Shown piece by piece: positions 18,102-27,899 of a stretch of DNA of 64,000 bases. Where the stretch lies: positions 388,554 through 452,553 of the forward strand of contig NZ_KE386495.1 in assembly GCF_000427425.1 (NCBI RefSeq), read 5' to 3'. The first letter of the stretch is position 1. Each line of letters begins with the position of its first letter. Origin of the DNA: Caldanaerobius polysaccharolyticus DSM 13641 (GTDB taxonomy: Bacteria > Bacillota > Thermoanaerobacteria > Thermoanaerobacterales > Caldanaerobiaceae). Made by a program: the position numbers and the translations under genes. The notes below the pieces were generated by a model. The model was not told the DNA's origin. It saw only the letters and a program-made list of their open reading frames with translations, and did no database searches.

Positions 18102-19112
18102 TTATACTTTCTTAGCAGATTGTCTAATAATAAGTTTATGTGGAACAACAATATGCTCCGGTTTTTCGCCTCTTATAATAGAAAGAAGGTGTCTTGCTGC
18201 CATATATCCCAACTTAAACTTTTCCTGTCGTATCGTAGTCAAACCAGGATCTATCAATGACGCAAGTTCTATATCATCAAAACCCACAATAGAAATATCA
18301 TCAGGGACTTTCATGCCCAAATCCTGTGCAGCTTTTATTGAACCAATCGCCATTAAATCAGAAGCGTGAAAAACAGCGGTTATTTCAGGATTTTCAAATA
18401 TCAACTTTCTAAAAGAATTATATCCGCCTTCTTGCGTAAAATCTTCAAAGATAACATATTCTTCCTTATACTGTACATTATTTTTTTGAAGCGCTCTCTT
18501 ATAACCCTCAAGCCTTTCAAAGCTTACTGCAGCATCACTATGGCCGTTTATAAAACCTATGTTTTTATGGCCCAGCTTTATAAGATAACTGGTAGCTTCA
18601 AAAGCTGCCTGTACGTTATCTGAGCTCACATATCCCACCTTATCAGTCAATATAGGAATATCTATGAGCACCGTCGGAATATTTGTCTTCTTTATTTCTT
18701 CAATATACGGATCGCTTAACTTTAATCCTTCTACAATTGCACCATCAACTTTTCTACTGTTGCAAAGTTCCTCATACGAAGTAACATCCTGCGTCGCAAA
18801 GTCAACAGTAAAAAGTATAAGATCATATCTGTCTTTGCGCAATCCTGCCTTTATCCCAGCTAAAATCTCAAGGAAAAACGGATGATACACTCCAGGCTTT
18901 ATTAGTTCTGATACCACCAATCCAACCGTATGGGTCTTGTTCATTACAAGACCTCTTGCAATAGCGTTTGGTGAATAATTAAGTTCTTGTGCTATCTTTT
19001 TTATTCTCTCCCTAGTCTGCTCGTTTACATCAGGATATCCATTTAAAGCTCTTGAAACAGTAGTCACCGACACACCTGCATATTTTGCTATATCTTTTAT
19101 TGTTACCGCCAT
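18102..19112 (-). CDS. LacI-family transcriptional regulator (treP operon)
   Basis: Repressor-type regulator of 336 residues. Helix-turn-helix TIKDIAKYAGVSVTTVSRAL, hinge NAIARGL, and a sugar-binding effector domain. ATG 19112 follows AAAGGTGG. It lies directly upstream of treP-pgmB. The operator ACCAAAACGTTTTGGT is found before its own gene and its core before treP, so it likely represses itself and trehalose phosphorolysis. Its operator differs from that of the other LacI protein here, so the two circuits should be separate. Confidence 0.92.
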   Translation of the reverse strand: MAVTIKDIAKYAGVSVTTVSRALNGYPDVNEQTRERIKKIAQELNYSPNAIARGLVMNKTHTVGLVVSELIKPGVYHPFFLEILAGIKAGLRKDRYDLILFTVDFATQDVTSYEELCNSRKVDGAIVEGLKLSDPYIEEIKKTNIPTVLIDIPILTDKVGYVSSDNVQAAFEATSYLIKLGHKNIGFINGHSDAAVSFERLEGYKRALQKNNVQYKEEYVIFEDFTQEGGYNSFRKLIFENPEITAVFHASDLMAIGSIKAAQDLGMKVPDDISIVGFDDIELASLIDPGLTTIRQEKFKLGYMAARHLLSIIRGEKPEHIVVPHKLIIRQSAKKV

Positions 19113-19127
19113 AACATATCCACCTTT

Positions 19128-19143
19128 ACCAAAACGTTTTGGT
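19128..19143. promoter_or_regulatory. LacI-family operator (type 2), autoregulatory
   Basis: Perfect 16-bp palindrome ACCAAAACGTTTTGGT, 15 bp upstream of the regulator's ATG. The central ACGT with A/T-rich arms is typical of LacI-family operators. Confidence 0.82.
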
Positions 19144-19195
19144 TAATTTTAAAATAGCACATACTTTTTCATCTGTCAAGGACAATATAAAAATA

Positions 19196-19224
19196 TTTAC
19201 AATTACATTGAACTAGTGTAAAAT
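19196..19224 (+). promoter_or_regulatory. Promoter of the exported YcdB/SLH protein gene
   Basis: TTTACA (19196-19201) and TAAAAT (19219-19224) are separated by 17 bp, followed by AAAGGAGGG and the ATG at 19247. Confidence 0.65.
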
Positions 19225-19246
19225 TTATATAAAAGGAGGGATTTTT

Positions 19247-21349
19247 ATGAAAAAAAAGTTTGCTCTTCTGATGGTATTGACCACGTTGCTCACCATTTTG
19301 GTACCCGTGCAGGGATTTGCTCAGTACGACAAAGAACTGGAAAATGCCATCACAAAAGCCAAATCGCTGTTTGACATAAGCGAAAGTTACGACAGATTTT
19401 CTTCCAACCTTTCCATATACAACGGGGTAAAGACGTACACGCTCAACTGGAGCGACAGTAAAAACAAACTGGGGAGTATATTAGTGACCATAGACTCCAA
19501 CGGCAACATCCTCAACTACAATCGCTACAAACCCTATGATGAGAACTCCCAGAACAGACTACCTAAAATAAGCAAAAATGATGCGGTGGATGCGGCTAAA
19601 AAGTTCATCGCCAAAGTCGCCCCTGATATCTCAAAGGATCTACTGTACACCGACAGCTACATACCTATTCCTGTTGGCATATCTGATTATCAGTTGTACT
19701 TTGTGAGGACGGTAAACGGTATCCCGTTCCCTGCAAATTACGTAAACATATCAGTAGACAAGAACACAGGGGAAGTAAAAAGCTATTACCGCAACTGGAA
19801 TTTTGACCTGGTTTTCCCGGATAAAGCCGGCATAATCAGCATTGATGAAGCGCAGAAGATCTACAGAGAAAAAATATCCCTTAATCTGGTATACAAATTT
19901 AAATACGAAGGCGACACGCCAAAGATATATCTGGCGTACACCACCCTGGCAGATAACAAAGCCATTGACGCAAAATCTGGTCAAATCGTATCAGCCAGTT
20001 ATTACTACGGTATCATGGATGAAATGGGCAGGAAAACAATAAATGCCATGGATAGCGGCAGCACACCCGAGCTTACCCCTGTAGAGAAAGACGCGATAAA
20101 GGAAATGTCAGAAATCATATCAGAGCAAAAAGCCGAAGAACTGGCAAGGGCAAACAAATTCGTGAAGCTGAGCAGCGACTATAAGCTCAACAGCATAAAT
20201 CTTTACAAAAATTGGACCGACCAGACTCAATATATCTGGGAATTGAATTTCTCTAAGACAGTAAACGATGAGCCCTACTATGTAAACGTAGGGATAGATG
20301 CCAAGACAGGAGAAATCACCTACTTCAACAGATACACTCCTGACAATGAAAAAGCACCAGTTAAATACAACCAAGAACAGGCGTTACAGATAGCCAAGGA
20401 TTTTCTTAAAGACATTCAACCGGAAAAATCCCAGCAGGTAGAGTACATAGAAACAAATCCGCCTGTGGTCAAACCTTTGTCGGAAGACCAAAAACCCAGG
20501 CAATACTATTTTAACTTTACTCGAAAGGCAAATGGAGCTTATTTTATCGGAAATGGCTTTAGCGTCACAGTAGATGCCTCTGATGGAGAAATAATCTCAT
20601 ATAGCTGCAGCTGGTACAATGGCCAGTTACCCTCTGTGGATAATGTAATAACTTTAGACAAGGCTTACGAGGTGCTGTTTAGCAAAATAGGTTTGCAATT
20701 GGAGTACATTACCCTGTCTCAAGATCAAAAAACCCAGGCGATACTGGTCTATGCTACCACCCCTGGCAAAGCCGTAAATATTGATGCCAACACCGGAGCA
20801 CTTCTCGGATACAATGGAGATGCCATCGCAGAGACAAAGACAACCGAATACTCTGATATAAAGGGCAGCTACGCTGAAAAGGCCATAAAAGTACTGGCAG
20901 AATACGGTATAGCACTGCCCGGCGATAAATTCATGCCAGACGCCACTATAAAGCAAAAAGAATTCCTGTACCTCCTTGCCAGATCTTTAAATCCCTATAT
21001 AGATTACAACTTAAATGATCAAAAATCCCTAGACAGCATGTACAACTACCTGGTAAATAGAGGCATTATAAAAGATGAAGAGATATCGCCAGAATCAGAT
21101 GTTCAGAGACAGGATGCAGCCAAATACATCATAAGGGCTCTCGGATTTAACAAAGTAGCTGATATAAAGGGAATTTTCTCATTGCCTTTTAAAGACGCCG
21201 ACAAGGTAAAGCCTGACCTCAGAGGGTATATGGCAATCGCTTATGGCTTAAACATAATGAGGGGCTCTAACGGCTATATATATCCCGCCGATAACCTCAC
21301 CAGGTCTCAAGGGATTATGGTGATTTACAATTATCTCAACATAGATTAG
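19247..21349 (+). CDS. Exported protein with YcdB/YcdC-type repeats and C-terminal S-layer homology domains
   Basis: 700 residues with a Sec signal peptide (positively charged MKKK, hydrophobic stretch, likely cleavage after VQGFA). Two long homologous halves follow (about 30-270 and 290-530). Each has YcdB/PepSY-like units with the recurring theme of an aromatic beta-strand, VDxxTGEI and a YNRY/YSCSW end. Residues about 540-700 resemble SLH repeats (YAEKAIKVLAEYGI, ITRSQGIMVIY-like ending), which attach proteins to secondary cell-wall polymer. The function is unknown. The gene stands alone on the plus strand between operons of the other strand, with its own promoter and terminator. Confidence 0.8.
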   Translation: MKKKFALLMVLTTLLTILVPVQGFAQYDKELENAITKAKSLFDISESYDRFSSNLSIYNGVKTYTLNWSDSKNKLGSILVTIDSNGNILNYNRYKPYDENSQNRLPKISKNDAVDAAKKFIAKVAPDISKDLLYTDSYIPIPVGISDYQLYFVRTVNGIPFPANYVNISVDKNTGEVKSYYRNWNFDLVFPDKAGIISIDEAQKIYREKISLNLVYKFKYEGDTPKIYLAYTTLADNKAIDAKSGQIVSASYYYGIMDEMGRKTINAMDSGSTPELTPVEKDAIKEMSEIISEQKAEELARANKFVKLSSDYKLNSINLYKNWTDQTQYIWELNFSKTVNDEPYYVNVGIDAKTGEITYFNRYTPDNEKAPVKYNQEQALQIAKDFLKDIQPEKSQQVEYIETNPPVVKPLSEDQKPRQYYFNFTRKANGAYFIGNGFSVTVDASDGEIISYSCSWYNGQLPSVDNVITLDKAYEVLFSKIGLQLEYITLSQDQKTQAILVYATTPGKAVNIDANTGALLGYNGDAIAETKTTEYSDIKGSYAEKAIKVLAEYGIALPGDKFMPDATIKQKEFLYLLARSLNPYIDYNLNDQKSLDSMYNYLVNRGIIKDEEISPESDVQRQDAAKYIIRALGFNKVADIKGIFSLPFKDADKVKPDLRGYMAIAYGLNIMRGSNGYIYPADNLTRSQGIMVIYNYLNID

Positions 21350-21362
21350 AACACATAGATGT

Positions 21363-21392
21363 GGCTACTGGAAATGTCCAGTAGCCTTTTTT
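21363..21392 (+). terminator. Terminator of the YcdB/SLH gene
   Basis: Perfect 10-bp stem GGCTACTGGA / TCCAGTAGCC with an AATG loop, followed by TTTTTT. Confidence 0.93.
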
Positions 21393-21397
21393 ATATA

Positions 21398-21865
21398 TCA
21401 TAAGTATTTCCACATTATGATAGCGTCTTCGTTGTTATCTGAGTAATAACCTTTCCGCCTGCCAAAAGGAACAAAGCCGTATTTTTCGTAAAGGTGCCTT
21501 GCTACGTAATTGGATTGTCTCACCTCCAGGGTCATAGCCTCCAGCTTTCTCCTTTTAGCTTCCTCTATAAGACTCTCCACGATTCTTTTGCCCACTCCCA
21601 TGCCCCGGTAATCCTTGTGAACCGCGATATTGGTGATGTGGGCTTCATCCACCACTAGCCACATCCCCCCGTACCCCACGACCTTCTCCCCCAGCAGCGC
21701 TACAATGTAGTAGGCGCACCTGTTTCGAGTAATCTCCATCTCAAAAGACTCCCTTGACCACGGTACGGTAAAAGCCTGTCTCTCAATTTCCATAACAGCG
21801 TCTAAGTGTTCTTCTCCCATTTTTTCGATCACAATGTCCTCGCTATTATTTAATTTTCCTTCCAT
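21398..21865 (-). CDS. rimI: Ribosomal protein S18 alanine N-acetyltransferase
   Basis: GNAT-family acetyltransferase of 155 residues. ATG 21865 is chosen because GGGAGGACAATA precedes it. Acetyl-CoA-binding segment HKDYRGMGVGKRIVESL, and the C-terminal VRQSNYVARHLYEKYGF typical of RimI. The start lies 20 bp inside the end of tsaB; this tsaE-tsaB-rimI arrangement is common in Firmicutes. A related protein-acetylating role is possible, since RimI substrates outside proteobacteria are less certain. Confidence 0.9.
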   Translation of the reverse strand: MEGKLNNSEDIVIEKMGEEHLDAVMEIERQAFTVPWSRESFEMEITRNRCAYYIVALLGEKVVGYGGMWLVVDEAHITNIAVHKDYRGMGVGKRIVESLIEEAKRRKLEAMTLEVRQSNYVARHLYEKYGFVPFGRRKGYYSDNNEDAIIMWKYL

Positions 21866-22559
21866 TATTGTCCTCCCTGACCCTTTCAGCATAGGACTTT
21901 TTCAAATATATAGGTATGACCCTGGTACTGTCTAAGGCCGCACCTTCTTTAGCTCTTAAAGCAGCTAAATAAGCAATAGAGCTGGCTCTTGGCATTAAAG
22001 CGTTAACCGGCGCAATCACGATTCTTTTCGCCAATGCTTTTGCAAACTGCTCTCGATACAAAAATACCCCATCTCCAGAAATTACAATTCTCTCTTTGTA
22101 GTTTTTTAACTCATCTATCAATTCATCCACGGCAATTGCCCTATATTCTGTAAGTCTTCTCAAATACCCCTCTTCAAACCTGTACAGGGCATTATTTACC
22201 TGATGCTCCCTGGCATCCAGAATTGGGCATACTAAGCCATCGAAAAATGGGGTATTTTGAGCTAGCCCATCCAACGTTGGTACCCCTACAACAGGTTTTT
22301 TCAAGGATATAGCCATACCTTTGGCAGTAGCAAGCCCAATTCTCACGCCTGTAAAAGAACCTGGGCCAATAGAAATACCGATCACGTCAACGTCTTCAGG
22401 CTTTAAACAAGCCCAATCAAACAACTTAGATATCATAGGCATCAATACCTTGGAATGGGTCTTTATATTGCTAACAGAACACTCTGCCAACACTTTATCC
22501 CCTTCTGTAAGTGCTACAGAAGCCAACGCAGTGGATGTATCTATCGCCAGTACTTTCAT
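21846..22559 (-). CDS. tsaB: tRNA threonylcarbamoyladenosine biosynthesis protein TsaB
   Basis: Inactive ASKHA paralogue of TsaD that forms the TsaB-TsaD-TsaE complex for t6A37. N-terminal MKVLAIDTSTALASVAL and the segment ISIGPGSFTGVRIGLATAKG identify it. It is 237 residues, about the family length. The ATG overlaps the stop of tsaE (ATGA), and the 3' end overlaps rimI, so the three genes are translationally linked. Confidence 0.95.
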   Translation of the reverse strand: MKVLAIDTSTALASVALTEGDKVLAECSVSNIKTHSKVLMPMISKLFDWACLKPEDVDVIGISIGPGSFTGVRIGLATAKGMAISLKKPVVGVPTLDGLAQNTPFFDGLVCPILDAREHQVNNALYRFEEGYLRRLTEYRAIAVDELIDELKNYKERIVISGDGVFLYREQFAKALAKRIVIAPVNALMPRASSIAYLAALRAKEGAALDSTRVIPIYLKKSYAERVREDNNGRKIK

Positions 22560-23014
22560 CTGTCCATCTCCTCTATTATATACGCCAGTTTTTCCTCAGG
22601 TGCCACGATCTCTATAGTTCTCTCATCCTCTTCTAAATACCTTATGTCAATCCATATAGAGCCCTGCGGTATAATGTCTTTAATCAAATCGGCCCACTCT
22701 ATAACGCATACGCCCTCTCCGTAAATGTACTCCTCAAACCCTATTTCGTACATCTCCTCAGGCATTGAAATCCTGTAGACATCAAAATGGTAAAGTGGTA
22801 GCCTCCCGTAATACTCATTTACAATGGTAAAAGTAGGGCTGGTTACATCCTCCTCTACTCCCAAACCCTTAGCGATGCCCTTTACCATAGAGGTTTTCCC
22901 CGCACCCAATTGACCTGTTAAACACACAATATCTCCTTTGCTTAAGGCATTACTCAATCTATAGCCAAAGCCATACGTATCTTCTAATCCTTTACTCAAA
23001 TAAGTCAGCTTCAA
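22556..23014 (-). CDS. tsaE: tRNA threonylcarbamoyladenosine biosynthesis ATPase TsaE
   Basis: Small P-loop ATPase needed for turnover of the bacterial t6A complex. Walker A is GQLGAGKTSMVKG, followed by TSPTFTIVNEY, PLYHFDVYRI and CVIEWAD. TTG 23014 follows GAGGTG by 6 bases and is preferred to GTG 23023, which overlaps that site; this gives 152 residues. First gene of tsaE-tsaB-rimI, separated from the PII gene by a terminator. Confidence 0.94.
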   Translation of the reverse strand: MKLTYLSKGLEDTYGFGYRLSNALSKGDIVCLTGQLGAGKTSMVKGIAKGLGVEEDVTSPTFTIVNEYYGRLPLYHFDVYRISMPEEMYEIGFEEYIYGEGVCVIEWADLIKDIIPQGSIWIDIRYLEEDERTIEIVAPEEKLAYIIEEMDR

Positions 23015-23063
23015 CGTAAACACCTCAAGAATAATTTTATATTAATCGATATGTAAATACAAG

Positions 23064-23086
23064 AAAAAAGCGGCATTTTGCCGCCA
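23064..23086 (-). terminator. Terminator after the PII gene
   Basis: On the minus strand GGCGGCAAAATGCCGC is followed by TTTTTT, just downstream of the PII stop codon at 23089. Confidence 0.9.
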
Positions 23087-23088
23087 AT

Positions 23089-24086
<998 letters not shown>

Positions 24087-24112
24087 GATTACACCTCCAA
24101 AAATTAAAATTT

Positions 24113-24138
24113 AAAGCCCTGGAATTTTCCAGGGCTTT
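24113..24138 (-). terminator. Terminator-like hairpin of the ribU riboswitch
   Basis: AAAGCCCTGG / CCAGGGCTTT inverted repeat between the FMN aptamer and the ribU ribosome binding site. The following minus-strand sequence is T-rich but interrupted (AAATTTTAATTTTT), so termination may be partial. Confidence 0.65.
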
Positions 24139-24155
24139 GTTCTCGGTCACACTTT

Positions 24156-24287
24156 TTCCTTCTCCCATCCAGACTTTACTGTCGGCTCTGGCCTCTCACC
24201 AGATCTGCCACCTGCGTGGCTCGCGGGCTCGCAGCACCCTTCGCTGCATACCGCCGGTCGGGAATTTCACCCTGCCCTGAAGGACTA
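24156..24287 (-). ncRNA. FMN riboswitch upstream of ribU
   Basis: The minus strand has the full RFN set: CAGGGCAGGGTGAAATTC, CCGACCGGCGGTATGCAGC, GAGCCCGCGAGCCACGC, AGATCTGGTGAGAGGCCAGA, GCCGACAGTAAAGTC and GGATGGGAGAAGGA. It differs from the rib operon copy mainly in variable stems. Confidence 0.97.
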
Positions 24288-24315
24288 TCTACAAGGCGTA
24301 TTAACTTTTATACAA

Positions 24316-24345
24316 ATACTATCACACATACATACAAATTGTCAA
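24316..24345 (-). promoter_or_regulatory. Promoter of the ribU transcript
   Basis: TTGACA (24345-24340) and TAGTAT (24321-24316) are separated by 18 bp, upstream of the FMN aptamer. Confidence 0.7.
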
Positions 24346-24356
24346 GCTTTGCAATT

Positions 24357-24752
24357 TTATTTTAGGCTATAGTTTAAAGCCCACGTGACACCGAATTTGT
24401 CAGTTATAATTGCATGATAGGCTCCCCAAAATGTTTTTTGAAGCTCAAATTTGACAGTTCCATCTTGAGATAGTCTATTATACAATCTTCTAATTTCATC
24501 CTCGCTATCCATCTCAAGCACTAAATTAATGCTGTTAGCTTGAGTTTTATCATCAAATTTATCTACAAGATAAATTACACAATTTTGGTTTATGTGATTT
24601 TCCGCATGTATAATTTTCCCTTCATAACCTTTAAACATTTCCATACCATCAGCAAGCTGAACATTCTTGGCCTCTCCGCCAAAAACATCTTTGTAATACT
24701 CAATAGCTTCTTTGCAATTTTCCACATAAATTTCTGGAATAATATTTTTCAC
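24357..24752 (-). CDS. VOC-superfamily protein (PhnB-like glyoxalase/dioxygenase fold)
   Basis: Cytoplasmic protein of 131 residues with two beta-alpha-beta-beta-beta units of the vicinal oxygen chelate fold. It resembles the PhnB/YjdN group: IPEIYVENCKEAIEYYKDVFGG at the start and KTFWGAYHAIITDKFGVTWALN at the end. GTG 24752 follows GGAAGGAGA; the overlapping ATG is out of frame. No enzymatic role can be assigned. The surrounding DNA is visibly more A+T-rich than neighbouring genes, so recent acquisition is possible. Confidence 0.78.
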   Translation of the reverse strand: MKNIIPEIYVENCKEAIEYYKDVFGGEAKNVQLADGMEMFKGYEGKIIHAENHINQNCVIYLVDKFDDKTQANSINLVLEMDSEDEIRRLYNRLSQDGTVKFELQKTFWGAYHAIITDKFGVTWALNYSLK

Positions 24753-24877
24753 ATTAAATCTCCTTCCTTTAAATTATCATGTTAATTTAATTTTCTCCTA
24801 TTATAAATTGTTAATTACATATTATCATAAAAATTTAAAAGATGAAAGGCTAGCGCAGCTACTTCTATAAGCGAAGC

Positions 24878-26755
24878 TTATTTCACTACCAGCGTAACGA
24901 TATCTCCACTGTCTATGCTGGTCCCAGGTGCGGGATCTTGGGCTGCAACCCTGGTGCCTTCTCCTACAACTTTATAATTAATTTTTAGCTCTGAAAGCCT
25001 GGACACAGCGTCTTTATATGTCAGATTGGTTAAATCAGGCATCGTCAACAAGCCGCTGGCCGCATCAGCGCTGTCGTAGACAGGTTTAATCCCCAGGTAC
25101 CTGAGGGTATTGGATATAATGTCTTTTGCCACCGGAGCCGCTATCTCCCCGCCCATATGAGCTCCCCCTTTAGGCTGATCTATGACCACCAGCACAGCGA
25201 TCTTAGGATCATCAGCCGGAGCAAAGCCTGCAAAAGAGGCTACATAGTGGCCTTTTGTGTAGCCTTGTGTTGTCCCCGTCTTTCCCCCTACTTTATACCC
25301 AGGTATAAACGCGTTTTTGCCCGTACCCTCTAAAACCACATTTTCCAATACATTGCGCATGGTATCGGAGGTACGCTTTGATATAACCTGTCTCACTATT
25401 TGCGGTTTGTATTCCCTGACAGTCTTTCCTTCACTGGACACGATTTTTTTCACAATAAGGGGTTTCATTAAATTGCCGCCGTTTATTACCGCTGAAAAAC
25501 CGTAAATCATCTGGATAGGGGTTACAGATATACCCTGGCCAAAGGATATAGTTGCCAGCTCCACAGGTCCGACCTTATTCTGGGGGATCATGATGCCCTG
25601 TTCTTCTCCAGGCAATTGAATCCCTGTAGATTGCCCAAAGCCAAAAGCCCTTATGTATTTATAAAGGGTATCTTCCCCCAATTTTGCACCTACCTCCATA
25701 AAAACCACATTACACGAATTCTGCAGGCCCTGCACAAAAGTCTCGGCGCCATGGGGTTTCCAGCAGTTTATCCTTCTTCCAGCCACGTTCAGGTATCCAT
25801 TGCAATAAAAATTATCGCTCAAACTCACGGTAGCAGAATCCAGCGCAGCAGCCGCAGTTATAGTCTTAAAAACAGACCCCGGTTCGTATACCATAGAAAC
25901 AGCGGGAGAGTTCCACAACTTTTGGGAAACCTCAAAAGGCTTATTGGGGTTGTAATCCGGCTTGCTCGCTAACGCCAGGATTTCCCCTGTTTTAGGGTCT
26001 ATGACAATAACCGTAACGCTGTCAGGACGGTTCTCTGCATAAGCCTTTTCTACAGCCGATTCAGCAAAATGCTGAATGACCTCATCGATAGTCAATATCA
26101 CATCATCGCCCTTTGAAGCCTGATAGTACTTCTGAGTGCCATTGTCAAGTATTCTGCCTGCAGCATCCACCTGGGCCACGATTCTCCCGGGTATACCGTA
26201 TAAATACCTGTCAAACATTGCCTCAATGCCGTTTAAACCCTGATTGTCCACGCCAGTAAAGCCTATCACCTGAGAGAGAAAATTATCGTACGGATAATTT
26301 CTCCCCATGCCGCTCACAACTCTTATGCCCTGTATGCCTTCCGATTTTATCTTATTGACCACATCCTCGGAAACCTTCCTCTTCAGAAGCACTTCTATTA
26401 CATCTTTCCGGGTTATCTGCTTTAATATATCTTCCTGTTTCATTCCTAAAATACCAGAAAGCCTGCGGGCAACCTCTCGAGGGTAATTTTTGCCCATCTT
26501 CTTATCGTTGATTATATTCAACTCCGCATACACGTCTCCTGTAGACACATTGACAGCCAGGGTGTTGCCGTTTCTATCCTTTATTTCTCCCCTCACGGGT
26601 ACAACAGACGCATCTATGGTGTTCTGCGCCACGGCCATAGCCTTATAGCGCGGGCCTTCCACTATCTGTATCCACCCCAGGCGTACGGTAATTGCCAGCC
26701 ATAAGGCCAGAGCAATCATCAGCAACCATAATAACCGCCTTTTGTTTAACGACAT
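24878..26755 (-). CDS. Class B penicillin-binding protein, SpoVD/FtsI type with PASTA domain
   Basis: Peptidoglycan D,D-transpeptidase of 625 residues. ATG 26755 follows TAGGTGATTGGT. One N-terminal membrane anchor (about 8-25), a dimerisation domain, and the transpeptidase domain with Ser294 in GSVFKT, SCN, and KTGTTQG. A single C-terminal PASTA domain (MPDLTNLTYKDAV to the end) is present, which in Firmicutes points to sporulation-specific SpoVD rather than plain FtsI. It is not next to mraY/murF in a dcw cluster; it follows a flippase-like gene by about 10 bp. Confidence 0.9.
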   Translation of the reverse strand: MSLNKRRLLWLLMIALALWLAITVRLGWIQIVEGPRYKAMAVAQNTIDASVVPVRGEIKDRNGNTLAVNVSTGDVYAELNIINDKKMGKNYPREVARRLSGILGMKQEDILKQITRKDVIEVLLKRKVSEDVVNKIKSEGIQGIRVVSGMGRNYPYDNFLSQVIGFTGVDNQGLNGIEAMFDRYLYGIPGRIVAQVDAAGRILDNGTQKYYQASKGDDVILTIDEVIQHFAESAVEKAYAENRPDSVTVIVIDPKTGEILALASKPDYNPNKPFEVSQKLWNSPAVSMVYEPGSVFKTITAAAALDSATVSLSDNFYCNGYLNVAGRRINCWKPHGAETFVQGLQNSCNVVFMEVGAKLGEDTLYKYIRAFGFGQSTGIQLPGEEQGIMIPQNKVGPVELATISFGQGISVTPIQMIYGFSAVINGGNLMKPLIVKKIVSSEGKTVREYKPQIVRQVISKRTSDTMRNVLENVVLEGTGKNAFIPGYKVGGKTGTTQGYTKGHYVASFAGFAPADDPKIAVLVVIDQPKGGAHMGGEIAAPVAKDIISNTLRYLGIKPVYDSADAASGLLTMPDLTNLTYKDAVSRLSELKINYKVVGEGTRVAAQDPAPGTSIDSGDIVTLVVK

Positions 26756-26764
26756 ACCAATCAC

Positions 26765-27775
26765 CTATACTTTTTCTTTTAACGCTAGAGAAAAGCCTAT
26801 AGAGGAAACAATAAGGTAAACGTGATATGTAAAAAACCTCCACAAGCCTATAAATACGCCCAACATCGCTTTGGGAATCTCATTGGCAAAAATAACGGCA
26901 AAGCCAACCTCCATTACCCCTGCTCCACTGGGTATGAAATTATAGGAAAGCAGGTCGTAAAATATAAACTGCCTGGCTACAACCGCCAGCCAGTTAAAAG
27001 GCACCTTAAGAGCCATCAAGATCACCGGCGCTATGCTGTAAAAGAGCAGCCAGAATATAAGGGAATAGATTAACTGCCCTGCCAACAACCTGAAATTATT
27101 GTACGCCGAGAAAAGCTCTTTAAAGCGCCTGTTATACTCTATGGTCTCGCTTACAGCTATTTCACAATACCTGCTTAAATTATACCTCCTGGACAGGCGC
27201 AAATTTCCAAACCACCTTATCGCAGCAATAACAATATCAGGTTTAAGTATAATATACAGCATCACCACCAACAAAAAGGTAGATATGCCGCTGGCCAGCA
27301 GGCCAAAATACAGCATGTATCCCGATATTTGAATCTGCCTTCTAAAAAAAATCAGCAAAATCGGAGGAACCGTTCCAAAAAATACACCTGAAAAAAGCAA
27401 CTTGGCAGTAAAAATCATGAGCCCTTTGTTGGGCGCAATCTTCTTTTTATTAAAAAGGTATATGGCCAGAGGCAAAGAGCCTGAACCAAAAGGGGTTATA
27501 GCCGTAATAAAAAACATAGAGAGATTAAATTTTATCAGATACCGGAACGATAGATTTTCGCCCATAGCATTTACCAAATCCGATATGCGCATGGTATCAA
27601 TAAATATACTGGAAAAAATTATAATTAGAATGAGCAAGATATATTTTGCATCAAGACTCTTTATATACACCAGGCTATTTTCATTGGTAATTTTAAAAAT
27701 GACATAAAGGGCAAAAAAACTTATAAGGATGGTCATCATAATGTACACATAATTTTTTCTCTTTAAATAACCCAT
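26765..27775 (-). CDS. Lysylphosphatidylglycerol synthase TM-region/flippase-like membrane protein
   Basis: Polytopic protein of 336 residues with about eight hydrophobic helices, belonging to the UPF0104 / MprF transmembrane-domain family. Family-type segments include NLSMFFITAITPFGSGSLP and YDLLSYNFIPSGAGVMEVGF. MprF-type membrane domains flip aminoacylated lipids; stand-alone relatives are often encoded beside glycosyltransferase or cell-wall genes. There is no aminoacyl-transferase domain here. It ends just before the SpoVD-like gene. Confidence 0.82.
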   Translation of the reverse strand: MGYLKRKNYVYIMMTILISFFALYVIFKITNENSLVYIKSLDAKYILLILIIIFSSIFIDTMRISDLVNAMGENLSFRYLIKFNLSMFFITAITPFGSGSLPLAIYLFNKKKIAPNKGLMIFTAKLLFSGVFFGTVPPILLIFFRRQIQISGYMLYFGLLASGISTFLLVVMLYIILKPDIVIAAIRWFGNLRLSRRYNLSRYCEIAVSETIEYNRRFKELFSAYNNFRLLAGQLIYSLIFWLLFYSIAPVILMALKVPFNWLAVVARQFIFYDLLSYNFIPSGAGVMEVGFAVIFANEIPKAMLGVFIGLWRFFTYHVYLIVSSIGFSLALKEKV

Positions 27776-27780
27776 TTATT

Positions 27781-27855
27781 TTACCTCACATCTCCGTATA
27801 ACTCTAGCAATCTTTTACGCGATATGACAACCCTCCTGGCCGTCATCCTTCTCAT
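27781..27855 (-). CDS. Possible small basic protein (24 aa)
   Basis: ATG 27855 follows GCAGGTGATAAA and reads MRRMTARRVVISRKRLLELY to a stop at 27781, 6 bp before the flippase-like start. Nine of 24 residues are Arg or Lys. It fills an otherwise empty gap between two genes of the same strand. Nothing recognisable; it may be a leader peptide or chance. Confidence 0.3.
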   Translation of the reverse strand: MRRMTARRVVISRKRLLELYGDVR

Positions 27856-27899
27856 TTTATCACCTGCTTTTTTCCCTTTTGCCCTGCCGTGGAATACAG

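Noticed and set aside
24860-24885. Terminator after the SpoVD-like gene
   Set aside because: Only a short ATAAGC/GCTTAT hairpin with no T-run.
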